Of a stretch of DNA of 64,000 bases, positions 11,001 to 22,900 are shown one piece after another (the stretch's first letter is position 1; every line of letters starts with the position of its first letter). The DNA is from Charina bottae. Its lineage: Eukaryota > Chordata > Lepidosauria > Squamata > Charinaidae. The notes under the pieces are model-generated. The model was not told the DNA's origin. It was given only the letters and a program-made list of their open reading frames with translations, and did not search any database. A program made the translations under genes and the position numbers. The DNA is taken from positions 28,735,414-28,799,413 of the forward strand of contig JALMGJ010000002.1 of NCBI GenBank assembly GCA_023362775.1, written 5' to 3'.

Positions 11001-13310
11001 TGGATTTCTACCAAAAAGACAGTTAAAAGATAATGTAAGAGTGGTTTTGAATGTTATAGAATATTTACAATATCACAATGAATGCCAAGCAGCTCTGATT
11101 TTCTTAGATGCAGAAAAAGCTTTTGACAATCTGAATTGGAGTTTTATGTTCAAGGTCTTGGAAATTATCGACTTTGGAGAGTATCTTATTCAAGGTATTA
11201 AGGCAATCTATACAACACAAATGGCAAATATTATTGTGAATGACGAACTAACTGAACCATTTCAGATACAAAAAAGAACAAGACAATGATGTCCTCTATC
11301 TCCTTTGCTATTCATTCTAGCATTGGAAATTCTAAACAGAGACATTAGAAATGATGAACAAATAAAGGGACTAAAAATTAAACAAGAGGAATTTAAATTA
11401 AGAGCTTTTGCTGGTGATTTGGTTCTGATACTGCAAGATCCCATGGAAACTGCACAGCATCTGATGAAGGAATTGAGAGAATTTGGGTCATTAGCGGGAC
11501 TTAAAGTGAATAAGCAAAAAACCAAAATGTTAATTAAAAATATGACCCTGCCTAATCAAGATCTGCTGATGGGTAAGACGGGATTCCAGATTGAAAAAAA
11601 AGTTTAAAATATCTGGGGGTAATCTTGTCAACTAAAAATAGTACGTTGTTTCAGAATAATTATGTAAAAATTTGGAATGATGTAAAAAACATATGATAAG
11701 ATGGGGGAAATTACAATTGTCTCTTTTGGGAAGAATATCTGTGATTAAGATGAATGTTTTGTCTAGGATGTTATTTCTTTTCCAGAATTTACCAATTCTT
11801 TCAACAGATTTACCATTTAAAGAATGGCAGAGAGATATCTCCAAGTTTATTTGGCAAGGCAAGAAACCAAGAATTAAATATAAATTGTTACAAGATGCTA
11901 AAGAACGAGGAGGTCTGGGTCTACCTAATATGAAATTTGATTTTGATGCCTGTTGTTTGCTTTGGATCAAGGAATGGATTATTCTGGAGAACAAGTAATT
12001 ATTACAACCTGAAGGACATGAATTAAGATCTGGGTGGCATGCTTATCTATGGTATGACAAAGTTAAAGTTAATAAGGATTTTAAAAATCATTTTATTAGA
12101 AATGCCTTATTGAGAATCTGGAATAAATATAAGGTAAGATTGTCTCCAAATGTACCATTATGGTTGTCTCCTCAGGAAGCAATGATCAGAAGAGAAAATG
12201 TGGGAGGAATAAGCTGGTTAAAACATAAAGACCTGTTAAGGTTTGAAGAGGGTAAACCAAAAATTAAAACAAGGGAAATGTTAGAATCTGATGGATTTAC
12301 ATGTCATTGGTTCACCTATATACAATTGGTGGAATGTTTTAAACTAGATAAAAAGAACTATAAATTTGTCAATGAAATAACACAGTTTGAAATGGATTTA
12401 TACATAAATGATGATCATGTTGTATAAGATCTTGTTACAGATGAATATGGAAGATGAACATGTTAAGGATTGTATGATCAAATGGGCTAAGAATTTTGGA
12501 TATAATATCATACTGGACCAATGGGAGAATATGTGGACAAAAGGTTTGAAATTTACGCTGAATTATAATTTGAAGGAAAATTTTCATAAGATGATGTATC
12601 GTTGGTATCTAACTCCTGGTAAGTTGTCAAAAATGTATAGTGGTGTAACTAATGTCTGTTTGAAATGTTCACAGGACAAAGGAACCTTTTATCATCTTTG
12701 GAGGACTTGTGAGAAGGCTAAAAAGTTCTGGGACCAAATATGTATTATTGTTCAGAAGATTCTTAAAATAAATATACAAAGAAAGCCAGAACTTTTTCTT
12801 CTAGGTTTGATGGAAAAGCAATTAGAGAAACAGCATGGAGTTTTGCTACTATATATGATCACGGCTGCAAGATTGTTATATGCACAATGATGGAAAGATC
12901 CACAAATACCTACAGTTGAAGATTGGATTGTTAAATTAATGGATTTGGCTCAGATGGCTAAATTAACAGCTTTAATAAGAGAGCATTCTATTTCTACATT
13001 TATATCAATTTGGCAACCGCTTTTGGAATATTTGCCTGTAATTGAAAAAAAATGATGTTTTGATTTTGGGTTATAGAGATTGAATGATTTATTGTGATAG
13101 AAATAATGTTATGATAGGTAAATTAATTGTAAGAGATTAGATTTGTATATTAACCCTATATCTGTATCGGAAAAAGTCCGAAGTCTCCTTTTCTCTTTTC
13201 TCTTTCTAGTCACATCTTTCTAGTTTGTTCTTTTTTCTTTAGTTTTCTTTTCTATCTATTCTATAGTTCTTAGTCTTCTTTTGGAATACTGTATCGGGTT
13301 TGCTGAAGGA
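8026..13310 (+). mobile_element. L1 LINE copy II, near full length but decayed
   Basis: It has a GC-richer 5' leader (8026-8960), ORF1 (8964 to about 9831), ORF2 (about 9838-13083) and a pyrimidine-rich 3' end to about 13310. ORF1 starts MANRKQTQ and shows coiled-coil heptads and the LKEIPVRILRKRKEY block typical of L1 ORF1 proteins. ORF2 has the endonuclease start, a polymerase block FLDAEKAFDNLNW, and a catalytic YADD-type motif changed to AGD (near 11410). A run of sequence before the RT is missing near 10776-10825. Stops in both ORFs make it inactive. Confidence 0.85.
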
Positions 13311-13359
13311 ACATTAGATGTATCGGAATACTTGGAAAAACATTATGAAACATTATGAA

Positions 13360-16300
13360 AAACAAGCTGCCTTGATATTTATAGATGCTTAAAAAGCCTT
13401 TGATAATTTAAATTGGCCTTTTATGTTTAAAATATTAGAAAATATGAATTTTGGAGGAAACTTTACTAAATGGATTAAATCAATATATACTCCCCAATTT
13501 GCAAAAATAATTGTTAATGGAGAATTTAGCAAACCATGTGAAATTTAAAAAGTTACAAGACAAGGTTGTCCATTATCCCCACTTTTGTTTATATTGGTAT
13601 TAGAGGTCTTATTGAGAGATGTTAGACAAGATGAAGGTAATTTGTGAATATCTTGCGGCTACTCTATGACGACATGATGGCATCAATCCTGAATAACAAT
13701 GGCTCTCAAAGCGATCCATTTAAAGTGGAATCCGGCATTAAACAGGGATGTGTTATTGCTCCAACCTTATTTGCTATCTTCATCACTATGATTATACATC
13801 TTGTTGAAGAGAAACTTCCTACTGGTGTAGAAATTATATATCGAGCAGATGGAAAGCTTTTTAATCTTAGTTGGCTGAAAGAAAAAAATAAGGTAATTAC
13901 AACTTCTGTTATAGAACTTCAATATGCTGATGATAACATAGTCTGTGCACACCCCGAGGAAAATCTTCAAACTATCCTAAACATCTTTGCAGAAGCATAT
14001 GAAAAGGTCGGCCTCTCGATTAACATTAAAAAAACCAAAGTGCTTTACCAGCAAGTTCGAACCAATCGCTCCGCAGCGCCATCAATCCAGCTTAAAGGTG
14101 TGTCACTAGAAAATGTTGACCACTTTTCTTATCTCGGCAGCCATCTATCTACAAAAGCCAACATCGACGCTGAAATTCAGCATCACCTGAGCTCTGTGAG
14201 TGTAGCTTTCTCCCAAATGAAGCATAGAGTGTTTGAGGATCGGGACATTCGCAGGGAGACCAAAATGCTTGTTTACAAAGCCATAGTACTACCAACCCTT
14301 TTGTATGCCTGTGAAAGATGGAACCTCTACAAACGCCACCTCTAACTTCTTGAAAGATTCCATCAACGCTGCCTCTGAAAAATTCTGCAAATTACTTGGG
14401 AAGATAGGCGGACTAATGTTAGTGTATTAGAAGAAGCGAAAACCACCAGCATTGAAACAATGATCATCCAACATCAACTTTGCTGGACCGGTCATGTTGT
14501 TCGAATGCCTGACCATCGTCTTCCAAAGCAGCTACTTTACTCCCAACTTAAGAATGGAAAATGGAATATCGGTGGACAGCAAAAGAGATTCAAAGATACT
14601 CTCAAAGCTAATATTTTAAAATGTAATATCAGCATTGAGAACTGGGAAGCCCTAACTTATGAGCGTTTCAATTGGAGGTCAGCCTTTATTAATGGCGCTA
14701 TGGACTTTGAAGAAACATGAGTCCAGGGCGAAAGGGAGAAAAGAGCTAAAAGGAAGGCACATCAGGCAAACCCTCATCATGACCGTCTCCCACCCGGAAA
14801 CCTATGCCCTCATTGTGGGAGGTTGTGCGGATACAGAATTGGCCTTTATAACCACTTACGGATCCACTGTTAAAATTTTACCTTTGGAAGACAATCTTAC
14901 TCAGCTACGAGTGATCGCCAATGATCCATGGTATTAAGGTTAAAAAAGAAGTTTATAAATTAAGAGCCTTTGCTGATGACTTAGTCTTTACTTTGGAGAA
15001 CCCACTAGATGGAATTGAATTATTGATACAGAAATTGAAAGACTTTGGATCATTAGCAGGGTTTAAAGTGAATTTACAGAAAACAAAAGTTTTGACTAAA
15101 AACATGGACCATCATCAACAAGAGAAATTGAAAGAAATAACCAGATATTCAATGGAAGAAAAAGTAAAATACTTGGGAGTATATTTAACAACTAAAAATG
15201 TTAAGTTGTTTAAGAATAATTATATTCCGCTTTAGACAGATATTAAAAAAGACTTGGATCAATGGGAAAAATTACAACTATCATTGTTAGGTAGAATTTC
15301 AGCAATTAAAATGAATATTTTGCCAATAATTTTTATATCTTTTTCAAACATTACCTATATTGGCATCAGAAGAACCTTTCAAACAATGGCAGCGAGATAT
15401 TTCTAAGTTTATTTGGCAAGGGAAAAAACGAAGAATAAAACATAAAGTCTTACAAGATTCAAAGGAAAGAGGCGGACTGGGTTTACCGGATCTGAAATTA
15501 TATTATGTTGCTTGCTTTTTGGTATGGATTAAAGAGTGGATAGTTTTGTAAAATGAAAAATTATTGAACTTGGATGGCCATGAATTAAGATACGGATGGC
15601 ATGGATATTTGTGGTATGACAAAGTGAAAGTTAATGTGGACTTTAAAAATAATTATATTAGAAGATGTTTGTTAAGAATTTGGAATAAATATAAACTAAT
15701 TTTATGTTATAAAAGACCTTTATGGATTTCCACACAAGAAGCATTTCATAGAACAGAAGTAAGAGCTAAAGATAAATGGCTGACTTATAAAGACTTTTTT
15801 AAAAAGGAACAAGGACAATATAAAATCAAATCAAAAGAAGAATTGGTCTTAGAAGCATATACCTTTCAATGGCTTTCTTACATGCAACTTGCAGAAAAAT
15901 TTAAATCAGATAAAACAGAATTTGAATTTGAACAAACCAAATCGGAATTTGATATACAATTATGTGAGACAGATGATCATTTAATAGCTAAGATGTATAA
16001 ATTATTGTTAAAAGATGAAATGGTAGAGAAACAAGTTAAAGACTGCATGATCAAATGGGCAAAAAATATTGGTCATAATATTCAAATGCAACAATGGGAA
16101 AATATGTGGATCAAAGGACTAAAATTTACTTTGTGTTATAATTTGAAGGAAAACTTTTATAAGATGATGTATAGATGGTATATGACCCCACAAATCTTAG
16201 CTAAAATGTATGGGAATGTTTCCAACTTATGTTGGAAATGCAAAAAAAAAAAGAGGGGTCATTTTACCATATGTGGTGGACATGTGAAATAGCAAATAAA

Positions 16301-16925
16301 TTTTGGATTCAGATACATTTATTGATGCAAAATATTTTACAAATTCGAATTTCATTTAAACCAGAATTATTTTTATTGGGAATAACAGAAGAACAAATAG
16401 GAAAAAAATATATAAGAATTATGCAATATATGATTACAGCGGCAAGACTTGTATATGCACAAATTGGAAAAATCAGATTACACCTACGATACAAGACTGG
16501 ATTTTAAAAGTGATGGACATGGCAGAAAATGATAAATTGACATGTTTATTAAAAGAAAATTCAAATTATTACTTTCTTAAAGAGTGGAAACCATTAACGG
16601 ACTATTTGCAAAATGCAGGAGGGGCAAAGCTTATATGGGGGTTTGAAGATTAATAAATATATAAATTGATATATTAGACAAGAAATGTTTTTCAATATTA
16701 TATATAGACCTAGCATGTAAGATAATTTTTTTTAAATTACGTTGACCAGAGATAAATCGGAAGTTTACTCATTTCTATGTTTCATCTTTCCCTTTTTTTC
16801 TTTTGGTTTACTACACGTTTTTTCTTCTTTCTTTGATTTGTATTTGTATTTCTTTTTCCTTTTCAAACTTTTATCTATGTATATTTAAAATTCAGTAAAA
16901 TTATATATTTTTTAAAAAAAGGAGT
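13360..16925 (+). mobile_element. L1 LINE copy III, split by another LINE
   Basis: RT text resumes at FIDA-KAFDNLNWPFMFK (13375-13430) and stops at about 13637. It continues at about 14931 with the polymerase motif AFADDLVFTLE, then the carboxy region (WQRDISKFIWQGKK) and an A-rich end at 16915. The interruption is the zinc-finger LINE at 13638-14930. The copy is 5'-truncated and carries stops. Confidence 0.8.
13638..14930 (+). mobile_element. Non-LTR retrotransposon with carboxy-terminal C2H2 finger, inserted in L1 copy III
   Basis: A long frame at 13644-14345 holds the RT motifs GIKQGCVIAPTLFAIF and LQYADDNIVCAHPE (catalytic YADD intact) and SINIKKTKVL. After a stop, 14460-14880 carries WTGHVVRMPDHRLPKQLLY and a finger CPHCGRLCG...H...H in a shifted frame. 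The family is common in animals, but I do not assign the clade with certainty. A second 3' end of the same family lies at 29560-29890. Confidence 0.8.
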
Positions 16926-16969
16926 GGTTTTTACCAGTTCAGGTTTGTGGTTAAATCACTTTAAAAGAA

Positions 16970-18037
16970 GTTCAGAAAGGGCAGCGGCAAGTACTAAAAG
17001 ATGATATAAATTGTTTAACTACAATTATCCAGGCACTCTGACTCCTATATTGAAAGTGTTTAGGGCCAAAATAGTTCCAATGCTGACCTATGGTGCATAA
17101 TTATGGGGTTTCAATAAAGCTACCCCTCTTGAACAAATTCAAACTCGCTTTTTAAGATCCATATTGGGAACTGATAAAAATACATCTGCCCCTGCAGTCA
17201 GAGCAGAATTAGGTATCCACTCCTTACATAGTCATTTAATTATTAAAGTTTTTACATATTGGCTGAACATCCAACAAATGGATTCAGATAGACTTCCCAA
17301 AATATGCTTAATGGAACAGATAAATATGGCACAGCCCAATTCCTGGATCAGCCAACTTTATGAAGTTATTTTAAGACATGGGTTTTCTATTCAGTATTTG
17401 CTTTCAATGGTCTCACAGGCAAGGGAAATTTTTAAACAGCGAGTCCTGGATATTAGTGCACAAACTGACATGAAATTATTTACTAAAAATAGATCTTTAA
17501 GATGGTTGACTAAGAATAAAATTATATTTCAACCCAAAAAGTATCTATCAATGAGTATTCCACAAACTTTAAGAAGGGCCTATTCTAGAGCTAGATTTGA
17601 GTTGCTGTATTCCATGGCCAAATATTGGCATTTCCACCACTTGCCATATCATGAGAGAACCTCCATATGAGGTTCTCCAACCACTGAAAATATTTTTCAT
17701 ATTTTGTTCAATTGCCAATTATATGCATCCATTAGTCATAAATATCTATCATCTTTATTAGAAAGAACAGCACACTGGGATCCAAATCATGGACTGTCTT
17801 ATTTCCTCCTGGGCTCAAATGTGTTTATTGTACATAGGACTGCTACGTTTATAACTAAGGCAATGGTCATTAGAACTCAATACATTGAACAAATTGGGGT
17901 ATCCTGTAAGGGAGATTCATATATCTGATTTCTGACTCTATGTATTATCACATATGTATTTTATTATTGTATTTTTATCTTTGTATTGTTTTATTGATAA
18001 GGTCACAGGACTAATCAATTAATAAACTACTACTACT
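16970..18037 (+). mobile_element. Non-LTR LINE carboxy-terminal fragment, possibly Vingi/I-like
   Basis: The frames 17164-17670 and 17704-17928 read as one decayed protein: FLRSILGTDKNTSAPAVRAELG-type text, then a cysteine-poor HXXFNCQ region. The 3' end is AATAAACTACTACTACTA, a microsatellite tail typical of such LINEs. Clade assignment is tentative. Confidence 0.55.
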
Positions 18038-18139
18038 AGAGCCTGTACACCAAGTCTCAGTGTGTTTTCCTTCACTCGAAGTCAGGACACGTTTCTTTCA
18101 ATTTCCCATGTTGTTTAAATCCACTCAGACACTTTTACT

Positions 18140-18955
18140 CACACAGATAACTGTGGATCGCGAGTCATTAAATGAGGACCTTACTTGAATGTGACCTGCA
18201 ACTTCCTGCCAGCTTCCAACAAACAAAGTCAAAGGGGAAGCCGGCAGGAAGTCACAAGTCTTGGCAGCTTGCAAGCAGGCAGGAGGGTGGGTGAGTACTG
18301 TTGTGTGAGGTAGTGCAGGTGGATGCTGCAATGAATTTAGGCTGTCTGGCAAGGGAGTGATGCAGCGCCATGTGAGTGCAAGTGGGATGGGGAGGGAGTG
18401 CTGCGGCACCACAGGAGTGCATGTGGCTACAGAGGGGGTGTTGCAATGCTATGCGAGTGCATGAGGGCTGGAAATAAAATGCTGCTCTGAGGCAAAAGTA
18501 CAAGATCCTGCAGAGGAGCACAAGTGCAGTGCGGGAAGGGAGGGGATTCTGTGGCCTGAGTGCACACTACGGAGTACAAGATCCATATGAACTTCTACTC
18601 CATTGCTGACCTCCTGCGGAGAAAAAGTGGTGGGAGTGATCACATGACCACAGGACAACGCAACTGTCATAAGTGCGAACAAGTTGCCAAGCACCCAGAT
18701 CATGATCATGTGACTGCGGGGATGCTGGGATGCTTTAAATTCTAGGACCAGTCATAGTTTGTTTGTTTGTTTGTGTATTTGTGTATTTGTGAATTTGTGT
18801 ATTTGTGTATTTGTGTATTTTTTTAATTTATATTACCACCCATCTTCCCCAAAAGGGGGAACTCTGGATGGTTTAATAATTACAATAAGTTCAGCACCAT
18901 TGTAATTTGAACAGTCGCTGAATGAGTGGTCATTAACCAAGGTCTACCTATAGTT
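18140..18955. mobile_element. Non-autonomous DNA-transposon-like repeat downstream of V2R gene B
   Basis: It carries the squamate repeat text with CATTAAATGAGGACC near one end and GAATGAGTGGTCATTAACC near the other. It is collinear with 36030-36795 behind copy C, including the CTGGCAGGAAGT and GCAAGCAGGCAGG tracts. It contains a degenerate GTTTGTTTGTGTATTTGTG run at 18760-18820. The superfamily was not determined. Confidence 0.6.
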
Positions 18956-19078
18956 AGACTCTCTAACTGAGAACTCAGATGGATGGACAAAGATTGTTCA
19001 GAACACCTGCAAATGAGATTATGAACAAGGCATGTTATTTTATAATACCAGTAAGCTGTAAAATAATAGGTTCTAAAG

Positions 19079-19989
19079 TCATGAGCCTTCATTGTTTTTC
19101 ATCATTAGATGCTCCTTTGTATTCATGTCAGATCTCAGGATAATGATGTAGCATTTGGGGATAAAGATACATCCCAGTAAGCCAAGGCTGGAAGCCAGGA
19201 TGGAGAAGATCTGCACAGCCACCATGAATTTTCCTTTGGTGCTCAGGTAGGTGGGGACAAAGGAGACCCAAACACTACAGAAAACCAACATGCTGAAGGT
19301 GATCCACTTGGCTTCATTGAAGCTTCCCGGTAGCTTCCGGGCTAGGAAAGACACAAAGAAGCAGATAGCAGCCAGAAAACCCATGTAGCCAAGTGCAGTG
19401 TAGAACATGGTGACTGAGACTTCATTACATTTCAGCAGGATGTGTCCTGGTTGGGAATGCAGGTCGGAATCTGGATATGGGGGAGAGATTCCCAGCCATA
19501 TGATACAGATGCCCACTTGAATACCAGAAGAGGATAAGACGATGGAGTTGGCCAGACTCTTCCCCAGCCATTTCCTCATCCTGCTGCCTGGCTTTGTGGC
19601 CAGAAAGGCCACCACCACCATGACAGTCTTGGCCAGTAAGGAAGACACAGCAACTGAGAAAACAACACTGAAAGTGGTTTGTTGAAGAAAGCAGGTCACT
19701 TTCTTGGGATGACCAATGAAGAGAAGGGAGGTCAAGAAACAAAGCAGGAGGGAGACCAGGAGTATGTAGGTAAGGTCCCGGTTGTTGGCTTTAACGATGG
19801 GAGTTTCTCGGTATCTAATGAAGATTCCCAGAACAAAGCCAGTGGTTAGAGCCAATGAAAGTGCAAATATAGCCAGGATGAGACCCAATGTTTCTTCATA
19901 TGACAAAAAGGTTATAACTTTGGGGACACACTGATCTCGCTTCTCATTGGAATGTTGTTCATCTGGACACTTGCTGCAATAGGCTGCAT
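19079..19989 (-). CDS. V2R gene B exon 6: seven-transmembrane domain
   Basis: A 911-nt terminal exon with acceptor TTTTTCAG. It starts with the last cysteines (YCSKCPDEQ...DQCVPK) and then seven hydrophobic segments with V2R signatures such as [34 protein letters not shown] and KCYIIILR near the carboxy end. It stops with TGA after KNNEGS. At the site where copy C has TGA this copy has CGA (Arg). It is the G-protein-coupling part of the receptor. Confidence 0.95.
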
Positions 19990-22900
19990 CTGAAAAACAG
20001 TTGGTAGCATGTATCTATTTCTGCAGCTGCAGGATCATGAAAAGTGCAACTTTAACCAGTTATTACTATAGTAGATAAAATATATTTTTTAAAGTTATGG
20101 GGTGAGAGAGGATATTGGGAGAAGTGGAGGAGATAGTGAAAAATATGTTCCCACAGTACGTGGTTAAGGTCTGAGTTGGAGGGTGAGAAAACAAATTCAT
20201 GAAGGATAAATGGACCGTCATAGTTAGGAAGAGCTCTGAAACATGCAGCTGAATATGACCTGAAAGGTGAAAGAATAGTAGGCTATTGTCTTTTGAATCC
20301 TACCAGAGGCCTCAGGTGGGCACAAATCTAAAACGTTGGCTTTAAATAACTTAAATGCTGTTGGGATGTAGTTGTTGCTTGTTGCCTTGCCTTTTTGGTA
20401 GTGGCAAGGGATGCTTGCCACTATTACGTTCACCCACATGATTGTTCCAGCAAGTAGAAAAAAAGTTGTTGAATGTGTGGGCTGAAATTGTATTAATTTG
20501 AATCATTCATGTCCAATTTAAGTCAATACAGTTTTTGTTGTCCCTCTATCTTCATTATGTAATGTGGCTCTTAGCACTCCACTTCTGGCCTGTGGCTGGG
20601 AAAGAACCCATTCTGGAACTCAGTTGCTCATCAGGGAGACCCACATTATGACAATCCTCACATTTCAAGGTTAAAATTCAATGTTTCTACCCAGAGTTCT
20701 TCAAAGGATCCAACATTTATTAGAAACAATCATCATTGATTTAAAGGCTGGAAACTAATGAGATCATCATCTCTCACAAGACTTGCCTTCTTTCCTGAAA
20801 GCAGGCAAGAAGACAAAAACTTGAGAGATTTCAGCTACATTTCATTATTTTTGTTAGTGGCGACATAATCATGCAACATTGGGTGATAGTACCCAATCCT
20901 TGAATCGTTCGTGGACCCCTTCAAGAAATTCAATTTTAATTGCTTTGTGGAATTATGAAAAAAATGTCAGGGATCTAGTAAAAGTAAAGGTTCCCCCCGC
21001 ACGTTTGTGCAGTCGTGTCCGACTCTAGGGCCGGTGCTCATCTCCGTTTGTTAGCCGAAGAGCCAGCGCTGTCCGAAGACGCTTCCGTGGTCATGTGGCC
21101 TCATGACACGCGTGGAACGCTGTTACCTTCCCACTGTAGTGGTACCTATTCATCCACTTGTATTTGCATGCTTTCGAATTGCTAGGTTGGCAAGAGCTGG
21201 GGCAAGTGCAAGTCTACCCTGGAGTAAAATTAGCTAGATGAATAAGGGGACGTAATAGCACACAGCTGAGCTGTGGATGACTCAGAGCAATTGAACCACA
21301 CCTGTAGGTGTGGCAGCAGAGCAACTCCCTTTTCACTGCATATAAGCAGAAGCTACTTGGACTGTTGGTTGGAGTTGTATCTGGTTGGAGTTGGGTGGTT
21401 ACTAGTGTTTCTTCTGTGTATATAGTGTACAGTAAAGTGTGTACAGCTTTGCTAAAAACTGTGGACTGTCTTTCTTTGCAACACTCATGGGGTGTGCAAC
21501 TGCACAATATATGCTGCACCCTGACAAAAAAATGTGTTAGTCATTTGGTCTACAACAAGCAGGAAAAAACACCTTTAACAAATATTGCCCAGAAAAGCAC
21601 GAGTGAATTCTGATTGCATCCTCCATTTTTCCCTCATCTCCAAAGCCACCTACCTTCTTGCACAGAGATTGTTCCTTCCATGCACAGAGAACAGTCATAA
21701 CAGCAAACTGGTGCTGCCTCTCTCATGAGTTTGGCGTATCCTGGGGAACAACTTTCTGTACATATAGAAGAAGGCACCGTCTAAACATCAAAATAGAGAT
21801 CAGCCAGGGCAACATAGGAATTAGAGAGGTTTATTTCAATGAACTGGTTTCAGGAAGTAAAAGAGCACATTGAGCAAAATTAACCAAGGAATAGTGGAAT
21901 AGCAGTTACTGATGGATACCCACGTTTTCCTTCCTTCCTAAATGTTGGACATACAATCTAACATTGACCTTTATGGAAAAGGGCTCTTTGCAGAAGCAGC
22001 AAATGGAAGGTGATTGCCTTTCTCTATCAATCTCTATTGTCAATCCAGAAACAATGCCTTTGTCTCCATTTCAATGGAAACAAGTTCCTTTGCAGAAGGT
22101 GTTGCTCCTTAGTGCATGTGTGGGAATCCTATTTCTTGTATTTTTCTCTCCCTCTTTGCTTTGGCAGGGAACCTCCAAAATCTGTCTTTTTTTGTCACAA
22201 AGACTATCTTTGTTTCTCTCTCTGCCTTCTGCTATAGCTGAACATTGTAGCAAGTAAACAAATTTTTTCAACTGCCCACATTTCCCCCACCACATTCTCA
22301 ACTTGACATCCTTCTCTTATGGAATACCGTGGGCTACTCCCTTGAACTTCTGGCTTTTCTCTTATTAAAAATAAGATTGATTATTAATTATGGTATCATA
22401 TTCCAGTTTAGACTGTAGACCAGAGCTTTCCAAACTGTGTGTTGCGACACAAGTGTCGCTACACACAGTCTGGTGTCTCGCCACACAACCCGGAAGCGCT
22501 GATCATCATCAGCGCTTCCGGGTTTTCCCGCAGCGACGCACCAACTGCAGCACGCAAAACCCGGAAGCAGCAGCAGCGCTTCCTGGTTTTTGCGTGCTGC
22601 CACAAGGACGGCACTTCTGGGTTTTCCCGCGGCGACACACCAACGCCAGTTGGTGTGTCGCCACGGGAAAAACTTTGGAAAGCCCTGCTGTAGACTGTAT
22701 AGGTCCCAACACAATTAGTGCTGTATCACATTCCAGTTTGTCATAAACTACTGAAAAACATCTAAAGAAACATAATATCTAATGAATTAATAAGGCTTTA
22801 GGTTCTCTTCTTTGGAGGTTTTGTCCTCAATGAGAATTATTTCTAAGCAAAAATGTTTGCATATGAAAAGGTGAATAGAAGACTTAAACCCAAGCAACAT

